64,000 nt of DNA from Halobacillus sp. A1 (GCF_024189295.1 NZ_JAIZEN010000006.1:166012-230011), one strand, 5' to 3'; shown: positions 24,748-34,623, numbered from the stretch's first letter. Notes: a model not told the origin generated them from the letters alone. Numbers and translations: made by a program.

Positions 24748-25599
24748 ATGGCCTATATATCCGGAGGATTAGCAATGCTTAAAAGTGTAGAAGCAACCCT
24801 CCCTACTTCCGAAAAAAAGATTGCAGCATACATCCTTTCCTCCCCTGAATCTGCTATTACCATGACAGTTAAACAATTGGCAGACAAAAGTCAGACGAGC
24901 ACAGCAGCTGTTATCCGTTTATGTAAATCCCTTGACTTGAAAGGTTTTCAAGAATTAAAAATGAGAATTGCCGGTGACGTGCAAAAGCCTTCCTCCGTTG
25001 AATACAGGGACATTGATAAAGGCGAATCATCTCATCATATCATAGAGCAAATGACGCACAACGGAATACAAATGCTGCGTGAAACGGAAGAAATGCTGCG
25101 AAGAGACGATGTGGATCAAGCTGTACAGGATATATATCACGCTTCGGCTCTTCACATTTTTGGTGTTGGCGCATCGGGTTTAGTAGCTTACGACGTACAA
25201 CAAAAATTTCTGAGAGCGGGCAGATATGCTTTTTATTTGCAGGACCCACATTTGTCATATACATCCTTATCTAACGCCGGCACAAATGATGTTGCACTCG
25301 TCATATCCTTTTCTGGTGAAACGAAAGAGACGATTCAATTTCTTAAATTAGCCAAAAAAAATAAATTACGAACTATCAGCATTACAAAATACGGCATTTC
25401 TACGATATCGCAGCTTGCCGATATACCACTGTATACATCGGCGACCGAGGAAGCAATGATACGGAGCGCCGCAACATCCTCCCGTCTGGCTCAGCTTCAT
25501 GTTATTGATGTATTATTTATGACTTACGTTTCTAACTATTATGATGATGTAATTGAGTCTCTTGATCGTTCTCGAGCAGCGATTGATCACAAGAAGTGA
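24748..25599 (+). CDS. MurR/RpiR-family transcriptional regulator
   Basis: A 283-residue regulator. The N-terminal RpiR helix-turn-helix is TMTVKQLADKSQTSTAAVIR and LCKSLDLKGFQELKMRIA (about 45-85); the SIS sugar-phosphate domain (about 125-255) shows LHIFGVGASGLVAYDVQQKF and VALVISFSGETKETIQFLKL. Members sense MurNAc-6-P or related sugar phosphates. AAAGGAGGAG lies 6 bases before the ATG. Being divergent from the amino-sugar kinase, it probably controls it; nothing else of the pathway is in the window. Confidence 0.88.
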   Translation: MAYISGGLAMLKSVEATLPTSEKKIAAYILSSPESAITMTVKQLADKSQTSTAAVIRLCKSLDLKGFQELKMRIAGDVQKPSSVEYRDIDKGESSHHIIEQMTHNGIQMLRETEEMLRRDDVDQAVQDIYHASALHIFGVGASGLVAYDVQQKFLRAGRYAFYLQDPHLSYTSLSNAGTNDVALVISFSGETKETIQFLKLAKKNKLRTISITKYGISTISQLADIPLYTSATEEAMIRSAATSSRLAQLHVIDVLFMTYVSNYYDDVIESLDRSRAAIDHKK

Positions 25600-25629
25600 T
25601 TGGCAAACGAATATTTAACAAATCCAGAA

Positions 25630-25671
25630 AAACCCCACTGGCTGAAATTTGCCAGTGGGGATTTATTTTTA
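25630..25671. terminator. Bidirectional terminator
   Basis: AAACCCCACTGGC-like and GCCAGTGGGG arms with T-rich ends lie between the RpiR-type gene and the convergent nuclease gene. Confidence 0.85.
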
Positions 25672-28600
25672 CTTATGATTATTGTGGCCTTTTCCTTTAT
25701 CGTGACCTTTTCCCTTATCGTGGCCCTTGCCTTTATCGTGACCTTTTCCCTTATCGTGGCCCTTGCCTTTATCGTGACCTTTTCCCTTATCGTGGCCCTT
25801 GCCTTTTCCTTTTTTACCTTTGCCTTTGTGGTCTTTATCTTTATCCTTATCTTTTCCTTTTCCTGGGTGTTCTTCATCTTCGTCTTCATCCTGCTGGTCA
25901 GAACTCAAACTGATTTGAGCAACAATCGGATCATGGTCACTGGCACGTCCGTTTTCTTCAGAAAAATCGGCATTTATATGCACACCATCTATTTGAGATT
26001 TTTCTTCCAAATAATTACTTACCAAAATATGATCCAACGTTTGGGAATTGCCTTGATAAATATAAGAGTATCGCTCTTCTTGAGGAAGGTTCTCTATCAA
26101 GTTAGCAAGTTCATCACCTTTTAACGCCTCTAGAGGATTAGAGAATTCGAAATCATTCAGATCTCCCATGACGACAACATTTGCATCTTCTACTGTGCTT
26201 TCAGCCTCTTGTACAAAATCATTCAAAACTTCGGCTTGCTGGATTCTCTGAGACTCGCTTCCCAGTTCGACTGGTTGACTAGCTCCAAATAAAGCATCGT
26301 CTCCCCCTTTAGAGTTAAAGTGGTTGTTGACTAGAATGAACGTTTCTCCGTTAAATTCAAACTCTGCTGCCAAAGATTTTCTTGAATCTTCAAAAGCCTC
26401 ATTTAAAGGATCAATACGACCAGGATTATGCGATAATCCATCTTCTGTTACTTCAACCGCTGTTGCCGCATCACCTTTTGGTTTGTCAGTAAGCGATACA
26501 CGTTCCGGGTTATAGATATACCCTACACGTATGTTCCCCCCTGGCTGACCGCCATCCACTTTATCTTCAGGCGCGATATCTGTATATTCATAAGCCGGTC
26601 CACCTGCTGCTTCAATGGAATCGATAATAGCTTCATAACTTTGATCAGCTTCCACTGTCCCATCATCGGTTGGTCCATTATTATCTTGTACTTCTACAAG
26701 TCCTATGATATCAGGTGCATTCATGTTAATAGCAATCTGTTCTCCGATACGTTCTGCTTTTTCCGCATCTGTTTCAGCTGAAAAATTCTCCATATTATAC
26801 GTTCCTACAGATAACTCATCTTCAGTTCCTTCCAGTTCTGTCACTTGAGGTTCAGTGTCTCCATCATTAAGCTCAGGAAATTCTGACGTTGGGCGAATTT
26901 TGTAATTACTATAATCATAGCTGACTACTCCTGTGGCAGTGCCATCCAGTCGATCGCCAGTGACAGCATCCAGACCCAGACCGTCGACATCAAATAAAAT
27001 CCGCTCGGGATTATAGTCTTCCGGGGAAATCAAAAGACCTTCTGCCTGTGTTTTCTGTTGGTTCTCACTCGTTTGAGTGTAAATTGAAAGCTCATCATAA
27101 TTAATCGGTCCAGAAACCGTCCCGTCTTCTACACTAATGAGCATCCCTTCCAGACTTTCATAAAAATCCAGTCCATCTTCTTCTGGATCAAAAGATTCCA
27201 TTTCATCATTTTCTATAATTTCCGTCGGCTGTTCTCGATCTTTACCGATTACGACAGGATCAGGAAGTTCTTGGTCAGATTCTTTCACTTGTACATCCGA
27301 AGCTGTGATTTGAGTTGTCAGTAAATCATCAGCATCGCTATAACCTTCTTCTCTATACTCTGTAACTTCGCCGTCAACATCTACTGCATCACCTACTTGC
27401 GCTTCTCCCGAACGGTCATAGACGTAAATCCCTTCTGAAGTAGCGATATCATCATCAGGATTAGTAGATTGCATATAGAAACCGCTGGAACCATCTAGTT
27501 TTGTAACGACGCCGGGCACACCTTCTACAACTTCACCTTCATATGGAGAGGTGTGAGCGGCACCCTGAATATCATGGATGTCAACTTCATCTACAGGAGT
27601 CAACACACTGTATTCGAAAGTGGAAACTGGACTTATCTCTCCATTTTCCCGTACCGCTGCTGCCTTTATAGTAGTATCTTCATTGATTGTGATAGGTTCG
27701 TTATATTGCTGACTGTTTTCATTTGGTTCTGATCCATCAGTCGTATAATGAATAACGGCATTCGGTTCAGCCGTATTCAGTTCTACTTCATTTCCGGACA
27801 CTATCGAACCCGATCCTGGCTGCGCCGTCACAGCAAAAATTACTTCGACTACATCCTGTGCATCTCTTGGCACAAGCTTGTACTCATCAAAGCTGAAATT
27901 GACAACACCGGAGATTCGTTCATACGTCTCCCCTATTTCTAGTAAACTTTCATCCTCGGGAGTTATGACGAATTCACCGCTTTCATCTTCGACAGTAAAA
28001 TCACCATAGCTGTTTTTTGATAAGACTTTTACATCTTCTACTTTTACATACTCCGCTTCGATGCCTTCACCTCTATCAGCAGCAAACTGCTCTGATGTGA
28101 CAAGCTCAGGTTCGGGCACTCCTGCTCCCTCATCTGTTATCTCAATATTCCCTGAAGAAGATAATATTTGCTGCATACCATAATAATCGGAAAATTCTCC
28201 TGCAGCCGTGATACGGTCTCCAACATCAGCTGGGTTCCCTGGTACTCTTATGATAATCCCCGCTGATTCATCTTGAATATACAGATTGGTCTGTCCGCCT
28301 GTTTCATAAGAAGCTGTAACGATACCCTCTACTTTGACAGTGGCACCTGCCTCAGCTCCTCTGGCTTCTTCAATTGTCTGAAGTTCTACAGGTTCTGTCT
28401 CCGGCATATCATAGCTGCCAAGATAATCAAATGTGTTAGGTGCGTATGAATCCCACTCTTCATCCGCAGAAAATGCGTCTTCAGGATTTGTATCCCCACT
28501 TTGGACATTTTGATTTCTAACGAGCGTCACGTCACTTCCAAAGGAAGCCTCACTCCCGATTTGACCAATTGAATCTATGACCTCATCATTTTTTTTCAAA

Positions 28601-28986
28601 ACTAAAGGATCATTTCCATTAAAATTGATAGCTGAGTTATTGGTAGCATCTGTTACGTCCAGAATCTCCTGGTCCGCCCTGCTGTTAGCAGCTACAAACA
28701 CATCTCCGCTTTCTAAGGTACCTTCCATTGCAAACGAACCGGTCGTTTCCATAGAGCCATTACCGTAAAGTTCAATTTCGTACTCAGACAAATCAATAGC
28801 ATCATCTGTTCCATTGTAAATTTCTACAGCTTTGTTATAACTGCTGCCTTCTATGTATTCAGAAAAGAATAATTCTTCAGCTTCGCCTGTCTCAGCTTCA
28901 GCCTTTGAAGGCGAAGCACCTGCGGTAAGCGGGCTTAAAGCTAAAACAGCCACCATGCTTTTAATGATTGTTTTCTTTTTGTACAT
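25669..28986 (-). CDS. Secreted multidomain nuclease of the endonuclease/exonuclease/phosphatase family
   Basis: A 1,105-residue extracellular protein. Order: Sec signal peptide (IKSMVAVLALSPLTAGASP); lamin-tail domain, about 35-190 (FFSEYIEGSSYNKAVEIYNG); OB-fold/YhcR-type domains, about 205-380; a chitobiase-like beta domain, about 382-462 (VIHYTTDGSEP); a further OB-type region, about 475-700; the EEP nuclease domain, about 730-1025, with VGTYNMENFS, IIGLVEVQD, LVNNHFNSKGG, VVMGDLNDFE, TLDHILVSN and ASDHDPIVAQ. It ends with an acidic then KGKGHD-repeat tail. AGGAGGAG precedes the ATG. It probably degrades extracellular DNA for phosphate or matrix control. No LPXTG or SLH anchor; the basic tail may bind the wall or DNA. 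Confidence 0.88.
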   Translation of the reverse strand: MYKKKTIIKSMVAVLALSPLTAGASPSKAEAETGEAEELFFSEYIEGSSYNKAVEIYNGTDDAIDLSEYEIELYGNGSMETTGSFAMEGTLESGDVFVAANSRADQEILDVTDATNNSAINFNGNDPLVLKKNDEVIDSIGQIGSEASFGSDVTLVRNQNVQSGDTNPEDAFSADEEWDSYAPNTFDYLGSYDMPETEPVELQTIEEARGAEAGATVKVEGIVTASYETGGQTNLYIQDESAGIIIRVPGNPADVGDRITAAGEFSDYYGMQQILSSSGNIEITDEGAGVPEPELVTSEQFAADRGEGIEAEYVKVEDVKVLSKNSYGDFTVEDESGEFVITPEDESLLEIGETYERISGVVNFSFDEYKLVPRDAQDVVEVIFAVTAQPGSGSIVSGNEVELNTAEPNAVIHYTTDGSEPNENSQQYNEPITINEDTTIKAAAVRENGEISPVSTFEYSVLTPVDEVDIHDIQGAAHTSPYEGEVVEGVPGVVTKLDGSSGFYMQSTNPDDDIATSEGIYVYDRSGEAQVGDAVDVDGEVTEYREEGYSDADDLLTTQITASDVQVKESDQELPDPVVIGKDREQPTEIIENDEMESFDPEEDGLDFYESLEGMLISVEDGTVSGPINYDELSIYTQTSENQQKTQAEGLLISPEDYNPERILFDVDGLGLDAVTGDRLDGTATGVVSYDYSNYKIRPTSEFPELNDGDTEPQVTELEGTEDELSVGTYNMENFSAETDAEKAERIGEQIAINMNAPDIIGLVEVQDNNGPTDDGTVEADQSYEAIIDSIEAAGGPAYEYTDIAPEDKVDGGQPGGNIRVGYIYNPERVSLTDKPKGDAATAVEVTEDGLSHNPGRIDPLNEAFEDSRKSLAAEFEFNGETFILVNNHFNSKGGDDALFGASQPVELGSESQRIQQAEVLNDFVQEAESTVEDANVVVMGDLNDFEFSNPLEALKGDELANLIENLPQEERYSYIYQGNSQTLDHILVSNYLEEKSQIDGVHINADFSEENGRASDHDPIVAQISLSSDQQDEDEDEEHPGKGKDKDKDKDHKGKGKKGKGKGHDKGKGHDKGKGHDKGKGHDKGKGHDKGKGHDKGKGHNNHK
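25684..25804 (-). repeat. 18-bp tandem repeat coding the GHDKGK tail
   Basis: About six copies of an 18-base unit, alternating GTGACCTTTTCCCTTATC and GTGGCCCTTGCCTTTATC on the plus strand, so the real unit is a 36-base pair. It codes for the C-terminal (GHDKGK)n tail and can vary in number by slippage. Confidence 0.85.
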
Positions 28987-29196
28987 TTAACTCCTCCTAG
29001 TAATATTTAGTAATTACTATAAAAGTATAAAAGAAAATTACTAAATAAATATTCAAAATTTGTAAATTTTCAAAAAACACTCCTTATGGCACACCCTCGC
29101 CTAATGATATAGCACTATAATCTGAGTCATTAGTAACAAAACATAATAATAGCTTTTAATAATGGTTAAGATTAAAATAATGGTGAGGTGATATAA

Positions 29197-29898
29197 ATGA
29201 AGATTGAAGTTTGGTCTGACTATGTATGTCCATTCTGTTATATTGGTAAGCGGAAGCTAGAACAAGCACTTGAACAGCTATCGTTAAAAGAGAAAGCTGA
29301 GATTACCTATAAAAGTTTTGAATTAGATCCTGAAGCTAAAAAAAATACAGGCATGTCAATAAATGAAAAGCTTGCTTCTAAATACGGACGAAGTCTACAG
29401 GAAGCGGAAGAAATGACAAAAAATATGACCCAGCAAGCAGCCGAAGTTGGTCTTAATTTTCAATTCGACAAAATGATTCCCACTAATACCTTTGATGCTC
29501 ACAGGATTGCAAAGCTGGCAGAGCAAAACGGAGTGGAGAAAGAACTGACTGAACAGCTGTTTCAAGCAGTTTTCACTTATGGCATCGATATCGGTGACCG
29601 TGAAGAGTTAGTGAAAGTTGCATCTCAAAGTGGTTTAAGTGAAGAGAATGTTCTTGAAGTTCTGGAAAGCGGAGATTTCAGTCAGGAAGTGCGTTCCGAA
29701 GAATCCGAAGCCTATGAAATTGGAGTTCAGGGTGTCCCTTTCTTTGTAATTAATCGAAAATATGCGATATCCGGAGCTCAGCCGACTGAAGTATTCGTCC
29801 AAAGTTTACAAAAAGTAATGGAAGAAGAAAAATCGGTTTCAAGCTTCCAATCACTAACTTCTGAAAGAGGAGCTTCCTGTACAGATGAAAGCTGCTAA
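29197..29898 (+). CDS. DsbA-family oxidoreductase, FrnE-like
   Basis: A 233-residue thioredoxin-fold protein. The WSDYVCPFCYIGKRKLEQAL start holds the CPFC redox pair (about residues 11-14), and GVQGVPFFVINRKYAISGAQ (about 177-196) the cis-proline loop. There is no signal peptide, so it works in the cytoplasm. The C-terminal GASCTDESC adds a further cysteine pair seen in some FrnE proteins. Family members are linked to oxidative-stress tolerance and disulfide isomerisation. GAGGTG lies upstream of the ATG. It is monocistronic. Confidence 0.88.
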   Translation: MKIEVWSDYVCPFCYIGKRKLEQALEQLSLKEKAEITYKSFELDPEAKKNTGMSINEKLASKYGRSLQEAEEMTKNMTQQAAEVGLNFQFDKMIPTNTFDAHRIAKLAEQNGVEKELTEQLFQAVFTYGIDIGDREELVKVASQSGLSEENVLEVLESGDFSQEVRSEESEAYEIGVQGVPFFVINRKYAISGAQPTEVFVQSLQKVMEEEKSVSSFQSLTSERGASCTDESC

Positions 29899-29918
29899 GT
29901 CCACGACTAAGTTCTTTT

Positions 29919-29960
29919 TAAAGCTGTCCCCCGCTGAACAGGGACAGCTTTATTATTTTA
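29919..29960 (+). terminator. Terminator of the FrnE-like gene
   Basis: AAAGCTGTCCC and GGGACAGCTTT arms followed by ATTATTTT. Confidence 0.88.
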
Positions 29961-30074
29961 CCGTATCCTAGCTCTGCTTTTTCGGTGCACCTTGCGAGCA
30001 GGAGCTATATCAAATAATCGCTTTTCGTCTTCAATTTCATGCTCGGGGTACAGGCTTAGGTCTGCCTCTTTCAT
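29958..30074 (-). pseudogene. Possible 38-codon gene remnant
   Basis: A minus-strand open frame reads MKEADLSLYPEHEIEDEKRL then FDIAPARKVHRKSRARIR and stop. The composition is protein-like with a charged basic end, as in the C terminus of a longer protein, but there is no ribosome site and a terminator lies upstream at 30090. It is probably a leftover fragment; a chance frame is also possible. Not recognised. Confidence 0.25.
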
Positions 30075-30089
30075 CCACAGTTAAATTTA

Positions 30090-30118
30090 AAAACTCCGCT
30101 CCCTATTCAGGAACGGAG
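30090..30118 (-). terminator. Terminator of the galactose operon
   Basis: Arms CTCCG-TCC and GGAGCGGAG-type (minor bulge) followed by TTTTTAAATTT on the minus strand, after the GH42 gene. Confidence 0.75.
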
Positions 30119-30135
30119 CCGACAGTATACTTGCC

Positions 30136-32088
30136 TCAATTCTTTATAATTTTACTCTCGAAAGGCTGCAACTTTTCTCCATCGAAATTCTGTACTTCTT
30201 CACTATGATTCATTATAAAAGAATACACTTCTTCACCTAGTTCCCTCTGGTAAACTTCTACTTTTTCAGGAGAGTCAACGTACTTAATCTGATTAGATTC
30301 TACAAGCTGTCTTGCGAGAACAAGAAGTGGCTCTTCGCTTATACCTCCTCCAATATAATAGACAGTTCCTCTCCCGAAAGCATTTTTAGTTACTGCAGCA
30401 TATTGATTATAGAAGAAATCCGTATACTCGTATAATACCTCAGCCCCTTCGGAAACAAGCAAATCCCTCCAGACCGAAATTTCTGCGTTAATATTTGAAA
30501 AATCTCCCTTACCTCTCACCTTCAATTGGTGATTGCTTGTAAGCGATTCAATTTCTTCTATACGTGCCCCTATTAAAGATCGGACAGGTCCGGGAAGCGG
30601 TTCTCCTAAACGAATATTGTTGTTTTTGTCTTTAAGTCCAGCTCTAAAGGAAAATATGACGGTCCCGCCCCGCTCAGTAAAGTCTTTCAACCTCTCAGCT
30701 AATCGATCATCGAGAACCTGCATAACTGGCACCAGAACAATTTTATAATCAGCAAAATCACGGTCTGATGGCAGAACATCAATTTTCGTATTCAATTGAT
30801 AAAAGGGACGATACAACCTTAATAATTCATCATTAAAGTCGAAATCTTTGCTTTGAATTTGCCCTTTCCATGACCAAATATTGTCATAATCATACAAAAC
30901 AGCGACCTCAGATTGAATAGGTGATTCGAGTAAGGCCTCATGATTAGTAATTTCTTCGAAAAGAGTCTGCACCTCTTTATACTTGCGTCCATATACATTG
31001 TCATGATCAACGATTCCATAGCAGAACTGTTCCGCTCCTTTTGTCATACCCCTCCATCTGAAATAAAGCATATCGGAGCATCCATGAGCAAACGCTTGAT
31101 AAGACCACATTTTCGCTTGTCCCGGTCTTGGGAGATAACCAATTACATCGTGACCTTGAGCACCCATCAGTTCTTCTACTATCCAATAATTCTTTTGAAG
31201 CAGACCACGATTGAAGTCATGGGTCATGGCAATAGCTTCTGGGGAAATTGGTTCTTCAAGTCCGCCCCAGACTGGATAGTTGTCATAAGAAACAAAGTCC
31301 ATCTCTTTGACATTTTCCGCATGATCAAAAGATTTATCGAAAAAACCACCTGATACGTTGGTCGTCACTTCCTGATGCTTCCCTTTCTCCTCACGAACTA
31401 TTGACGTCATTTCATGAGTGAAAGTGTTTACGGAATGTGAACGGAAACGGGCCCATTCCAGCTTCAAGCTAGGATTATGAGTAGTTACGGTGACTTTTGG
31501 GATAGGGATTTCTTCAAATCCGTTATACGTCTGCCCCCAAAAAATCGTTCCCCACATTTCGTTTAAAGATTCGATCGTGTCGTATTTGTTCTTTAAAAAT
31601 GACTGAAATTTGTCCTGACATTTGCTGCAATAACACTGGTCACTGCCTTCATGCCCAAATTCGTTGTCTACCTGCCAGGAGATGATTGAAGACTCTTCGC
31701 TGAAGTGGCGTACAAGCTTCCGAGTTATTTTCCCAGCGTACTCGCGGTATATATCAGAATTGAAACAATATTGTCTCCGTCCTCCAAAAACCCGAACTTG
31801 CCCATCTTGTTCCTCAGATAAAATGGAAGGGTGCTTGGATGCTAACCAGGCCGGAAATGTGGCAGTCGGTGTCCCAAACATTACACTCATTCCATTTTTC
31901 TTAAGTTCGGCAATAACTTTTTCAAAGTAAGAAAAGTCGAACTCGCCTTCTTCCGGTTCCATCAAATGCCAGGCGAATTCACCTATTCTTACAATATTTG
32001 CACCCAGCCCTTTAATCCCTTGAATATCTTCTTTAAGCATAGACTCAGGCCAGTGTTCAGGATAATAATCCACTCCTAGATAAGCCAT
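30136..32088 (-). CDS. GH42 beta-galactosidase
   Basis: A 650-residue cytoplasmic glycoside hydrolase. YLGVDYYPEHWPESMLKEDI opens the TIM barrel; the acid/base glutamate is in SWQVDNEFG (about residue 143) and the nucleophile in WIVEELMGAQG (about 305). A CYCSKC cluster plus an upstream Cys (QYCF) form the structural zinc site of the family. The trimerisation and C-terminal beta domains follow, so length is complete. There is no signal peptide: it splits imported galactosides. The ATG at 32088 has AGGAGG 7 bases upstream; the GTG at 32094 is too close. It is last in the galK-galE-galT operon. Confidence 0.92.
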   Translation of the reverse strand: MAYLGVDYYPEHWPESMLKEDIQGIKGLGANIVRIGEFAWHLMEPEEGEFDFSYFEKVIAELKKNGMSVMFGTPTATFPAWLASKHPSILSEEQDGQVRVFGGRRQYCFNSDIYREYAGKITRKLVRHFSEESSIISWQVDNEFGHEGSDQCYCSKCQDKFQSFLKNKYDTIESLNEMWGTIFWGQTYNGFEEIPIPKVTVTTHNPSLKLEWARFRSHSVNTFTHEMTSIVREEKGKHQEVTTNVSGGFFDKSFDHAENVKEMDFVSYDNYPVWGGLEEPISPEAIAMTHDFNRGLLQKNYWIVEELMGAQGHDVIGYLPRPGQAKMWSYQAFAHGCSDMLYFRWRGMTKGAEQFCYGIVDHDNVYGRKYKEVQTLFEEITNHEALLESPIQSEVAVLYDYDNIWSWKGQIQSKDFDFNDELLRLYRPFYQLNTKIDVLPSDRDFADYKIVLVPVMQVLDDRLAERLKDFTERGGTVIFSFRAGLKDKNNNIRLGEPLPGPVRSLIGARIEEIESLTSNHQLKVRGKGDFSNINAEISVWRDLLVSEGAEVLYEYTDFFYNQYAAVTKNAFGRGTVYYIGGGISEEPLLVLARQLVESNQIKYVDSPEKVEVYQRELGEEVYSFIMNHSEEVQNFDGEKLQPFESKIIKN

Positions 32089-32105
32089 GTACACTCCTCC
32101 TCAAC

Positions 32106-33617
32106 TCACAGATGTTCAATAAATGTTCTAAACGCTTGAGCGCCTTTTGGATCACGCTTGAAAACTCCAGCATGCTCAAGTACAGTCGAAAATGATTTTC
32201 CTATCTCTTCTTTAAATACTGCATGAATGGTAGCTTCTGATAAATTTTTATGTTTTTGCAAGACTTCCCTTGCCCACGGCACATGCTTAGCTGTCCGTTC
32301 GTCTTTCTCTGCTTTATTCAACTCACCGGTTAAAGTGTACTCAGCGAGAGCTTGCATTTCCTCTACTAGTCGTCCTGGCAGCACGGCCAGTCCCATCACT
32401 TCAATTAGTCCGATATTTTCTTTCTTTATATGATGAACTTCCTCATGAGGATGGAAAATTCCAAGTGGATGCTCTTCGTCAGTCCGATTATTGCGAAGAA
32501 CGAGATCCAGCTCAAATTCTCCATCTCTTACTCTGGCAATGGGAGTAATGGTATTATGCGGATTCCCGTTCGTAGAATGATAGATATCCACTGATTCATC
32601 ACTATACTGTTTCCAAGATTCCAATATATGTTCACCAAGTTCAGCCAGCCTGTTTCTGTCTCCACCCCGAAGTCTCAGCACAGACATCGGCCATTTCACG
32701 ATACCCACTTTAACATCTTCAAATTGATTGAGATTGAAGGTTTCTTCCACAGGGGCCTTTGCCATCGGAAAGTCGTGTTTTCCCCCTTGAAAATGATCGT
32801 GACTCAAAATCGATCCACCCACGATCGGAAGATCCGCATTCGATCCAACGAAATAGTGAGGAAGCTGTTCGGTAAACTCAAGAAGGCGTTCGAAACCTGC
32901 CCTTGAAATTTTCATTGGACGGTGCTCTCTTGAAAGAACAATTGCGTGCTCTTCATAGTAAACATAAGGAGAATACTGTAAATACCATTGTTCTTCAGTT
33001 AAATTCATTGGAATGATGCGGTGATTATCCCGAGCTGGGTGGTCCAAACGCCCAGCGTAGCCGACGTTCTCTTTACATAATAAACATTCAGGATAGCTAG
33101 ACTTCTGAGCTTTTTTAGAAGCAGCAATAGCTTTCGGATCTTTCTCCGGTTTTGAAAGGTTAATAGTGATTTCAAGGTTTCCATACTCGGTAGGACTATA
33201 CCAATGCATATTTTTGGCGATCCGATCTGTACGGATATAATGCACGTCTTTGGAAAACTGGTAAAAGTATTTGGTGGCAGCTTCTGCTCCTTTTTGTTCA
33301 TAAGTTCGGTAAAAGTTCTTGATTACTTCCGATGGGTTTGGGGTGAGGATATCCATGACTTTCGGATCAAATAAATCACGTTCTGTCACGGAATCCCCAT
33401 CTATCATGCCGCTCTCATGGGCGTACATAAGTAGCTGCTCAAGTATTTCTACTGGTGTTTCTGGAATATTTCCATCAAATTCAATTCTAGAAGCTTCACC
33501 ATCTAATGAAAATAAATGAAACAATGAGTTTCTTACGTAATCTATATCCCAAACAGAAATCAACTTCTTTTGTAAACCATAGTTGATCAATCGGTCAATA
33601 TTGTTATAAACAGTCAC
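32106..33617 (-). CDS. galT: Galactose-1-phosphate uridylyltransferase (Bacillus type)
   Basis: A 503-511-residue class-II GalT, the long form typical of Firmicutes. It exchanges UMP between UDP-glucose and galactose-1-P. SILSHDHFQGGKHDFPM (about 258-274) is the family signature with the nucleophile region, and YPECLLCKENVGYAGRLDHP the metal/nucleotide segment. Start is uncertain: a GTG at 33617 follows AGGGGGAG by 6-7 bases; the ATG at 33641 overlaps the galE stop with GAAGG upstream and would add eight residues. It lies between galE and the GH42 gene in the same operon. Confidence 0.92.
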   Translation of the reverse strand: MTVYNNIDRLINYGLQKKLISVWDIDYVRNSLFHLFSLDGEASRIEFDGNIPETPVEILEQLLMYAHESGMIDGDSVTERDLFDPKVMDILTPNPSEVIKNFYRTYEQKGAEAATKYFYQFSKDVHYIRTDRIAKNMHWYSPTEYGNLEITINLSKPEKDPKAIAASKKAQKSSYPECLLCKENVGYAGRLDHPARDNHRIIPMNLTEEQWYLQYSPYVYYEEHAIVLSREHRPMKISRAGFERLLEFTEQLPHYFVGSNADLPIVGGSILSHDHFQGGKHDFPMAKAPVEETFNLNQFEDVKVGIVKWPMSVLRLRGGDRNRLAELGEHILESWKQYSDESVDIYHSTNGNPHNTITPIARVRDGEFELDLVLRNNRTDEEHPLGIFHPHEEVHHIKKENIGLIEVMGLAVLPGRLVEEMQALAEYTLTGELNKAEKDERTAKHVPWAREVLQKHKNLSEATIHAVFKEEIGKSFSTVLEHAGVFKRDPKGAQAFRTFIEHL

Positions 33618-33633
33618 CTTCAACTCCCCCTTT

Positions 33634-34623
33634 TTATTCATGATAGCCTTCAGGGTGATTCTTGAACCAGTCCCAAGCGTGAGTGATGATGGTTTCTATA
33701 TCTGGATAGCGAGGAGCCCAACCAAGTTCCTGAGCTGCTTTTTCAGAAGAAGCGACAAGCTGGGCTGGATCTCCTGCTCTTCTTGGAGCTACTTCAGCGG
33801 GGATTTTGTGCTTAGTAACTTTTCTTGCGGCATCGATTACTTCCTTCACTGTAAACCCCTGGCCGTTCCCTAAATTGTAAATGCCGCTTCCGGAGTCTCC
33901 CTCTAAACGATCGATAGCTAATAGGTGAGCATCTACAAGGTCGTTTACATGGATATAGTCTCTGACGCACGTCCCGTCTTTTGTATCGTAATCGTCTCCA
34001 AAGATCATGATCTTCTCTCTCTTCCCAAGGGGGACTTGCAAAATGAGTGGAATCAAATGAGTTTCAGGGCGATGATCTTCGCCGATTCGGCTTTTCGGGT
34101 CTGCACCTGCCACATTAAAGTAACGCAGGATAACATGTTGAATACCGTGGGCCTGCTCAGCCCATTTCAACATTTTTTCTACAGCTAGTTTAGTTTCCCC
34201 GTAAGGATTGGTCGGGTTCGTCAAATCGCTTTCTTGAATAGGAATTTGCTCAGGCTCTCCATAGGCAGCTGCTGTCGAAGAGAAAACAATTTTTTTCACC
34301 TCATGGTTGGCCATCGTCCGCAATAAAGAAATGGCTCCCCCCATATTATTATCGTAATACTTCAACGGGTCCTCCACACTTTCACCTACAAGAGAGTCTG
34401 CAGCAAAGTGTATAACGGCATCGATCGATTCTTTTTCAAACACTTCATTCAAAAATGTTTCGTTTCGTAAGTCTCCCTCATAAAAGGCTGCTTCTTTAAA
34501 AACTGACTGGCTATGACCGGTCTGAAGGTTATCAACGACAACCACATCCTTCTCCTGCTCGATCAGCTTAACGACGGCGTGACTGCCTATAAAGCCAGCA
34601 CCGCCACAAACTAAAATACTCAT
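33634..34623 (-). CDS. galE: UDP-glucose 4-epimerase
   Basis: A 329-residue short-chain dehydrogenase-type epimerase. LVCGGAGFIGSHAVVKLIEQ is the NAD Rossmann loop, IHFAADSLVGES and FSSTAAAYGEP hold the catalytic Ser/Thr, and NPYGETKLAVEKML the YxxxK pair (about 145-158). It interconverts UDP-galactose and UDP-glucose for galactose breakdown and for galactose in surface glycans. It overlaps galK by 4 bases (ATGA), so translation is coupled. Confidence 0.95.
   Translation of the reverse strand: MSILVCGGAGFIGSHAVVKLIEQEKDVVVVDNLQTGHSQSVFKEAAFYEGDLRNETFLNEVFEKESIDAVIHFAADSLVGESVEDPLKYYDNNMGGAISLLRTMANHEVKKIVFSSTAAAYGEPEQIPIQESDLTNPTNPYGETKLAVEKMLKWAEQAHGIQHVILRYFNVAGADPKSRIGEDHRPETHLIPLILQVPLGKREKIMIFGDDYDTKDGTCVRDYIHVNDLVDAHLLAIDRLEGDSGSGIYNLGNGQGFTVKEVIDAARKVTKHKIPAEVAPRRAGDPAQLVASSEKAAQELGWAPRYPDIETIITHAWDWFKNHPEGYHE

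Noticed and set aside
25684..25804. A CRISPR array
   Set aside because: The repeats are contiguous, without spacers, and in frame with the nuclease gene.
25600..26124. A 174-codon plus-strand frame of hydrophobic repeats
   Set aside because: It is the antisense shadow of the nuclease tail repeat (GHDKGK); the membrane-like composition is an artefact of the repeat.
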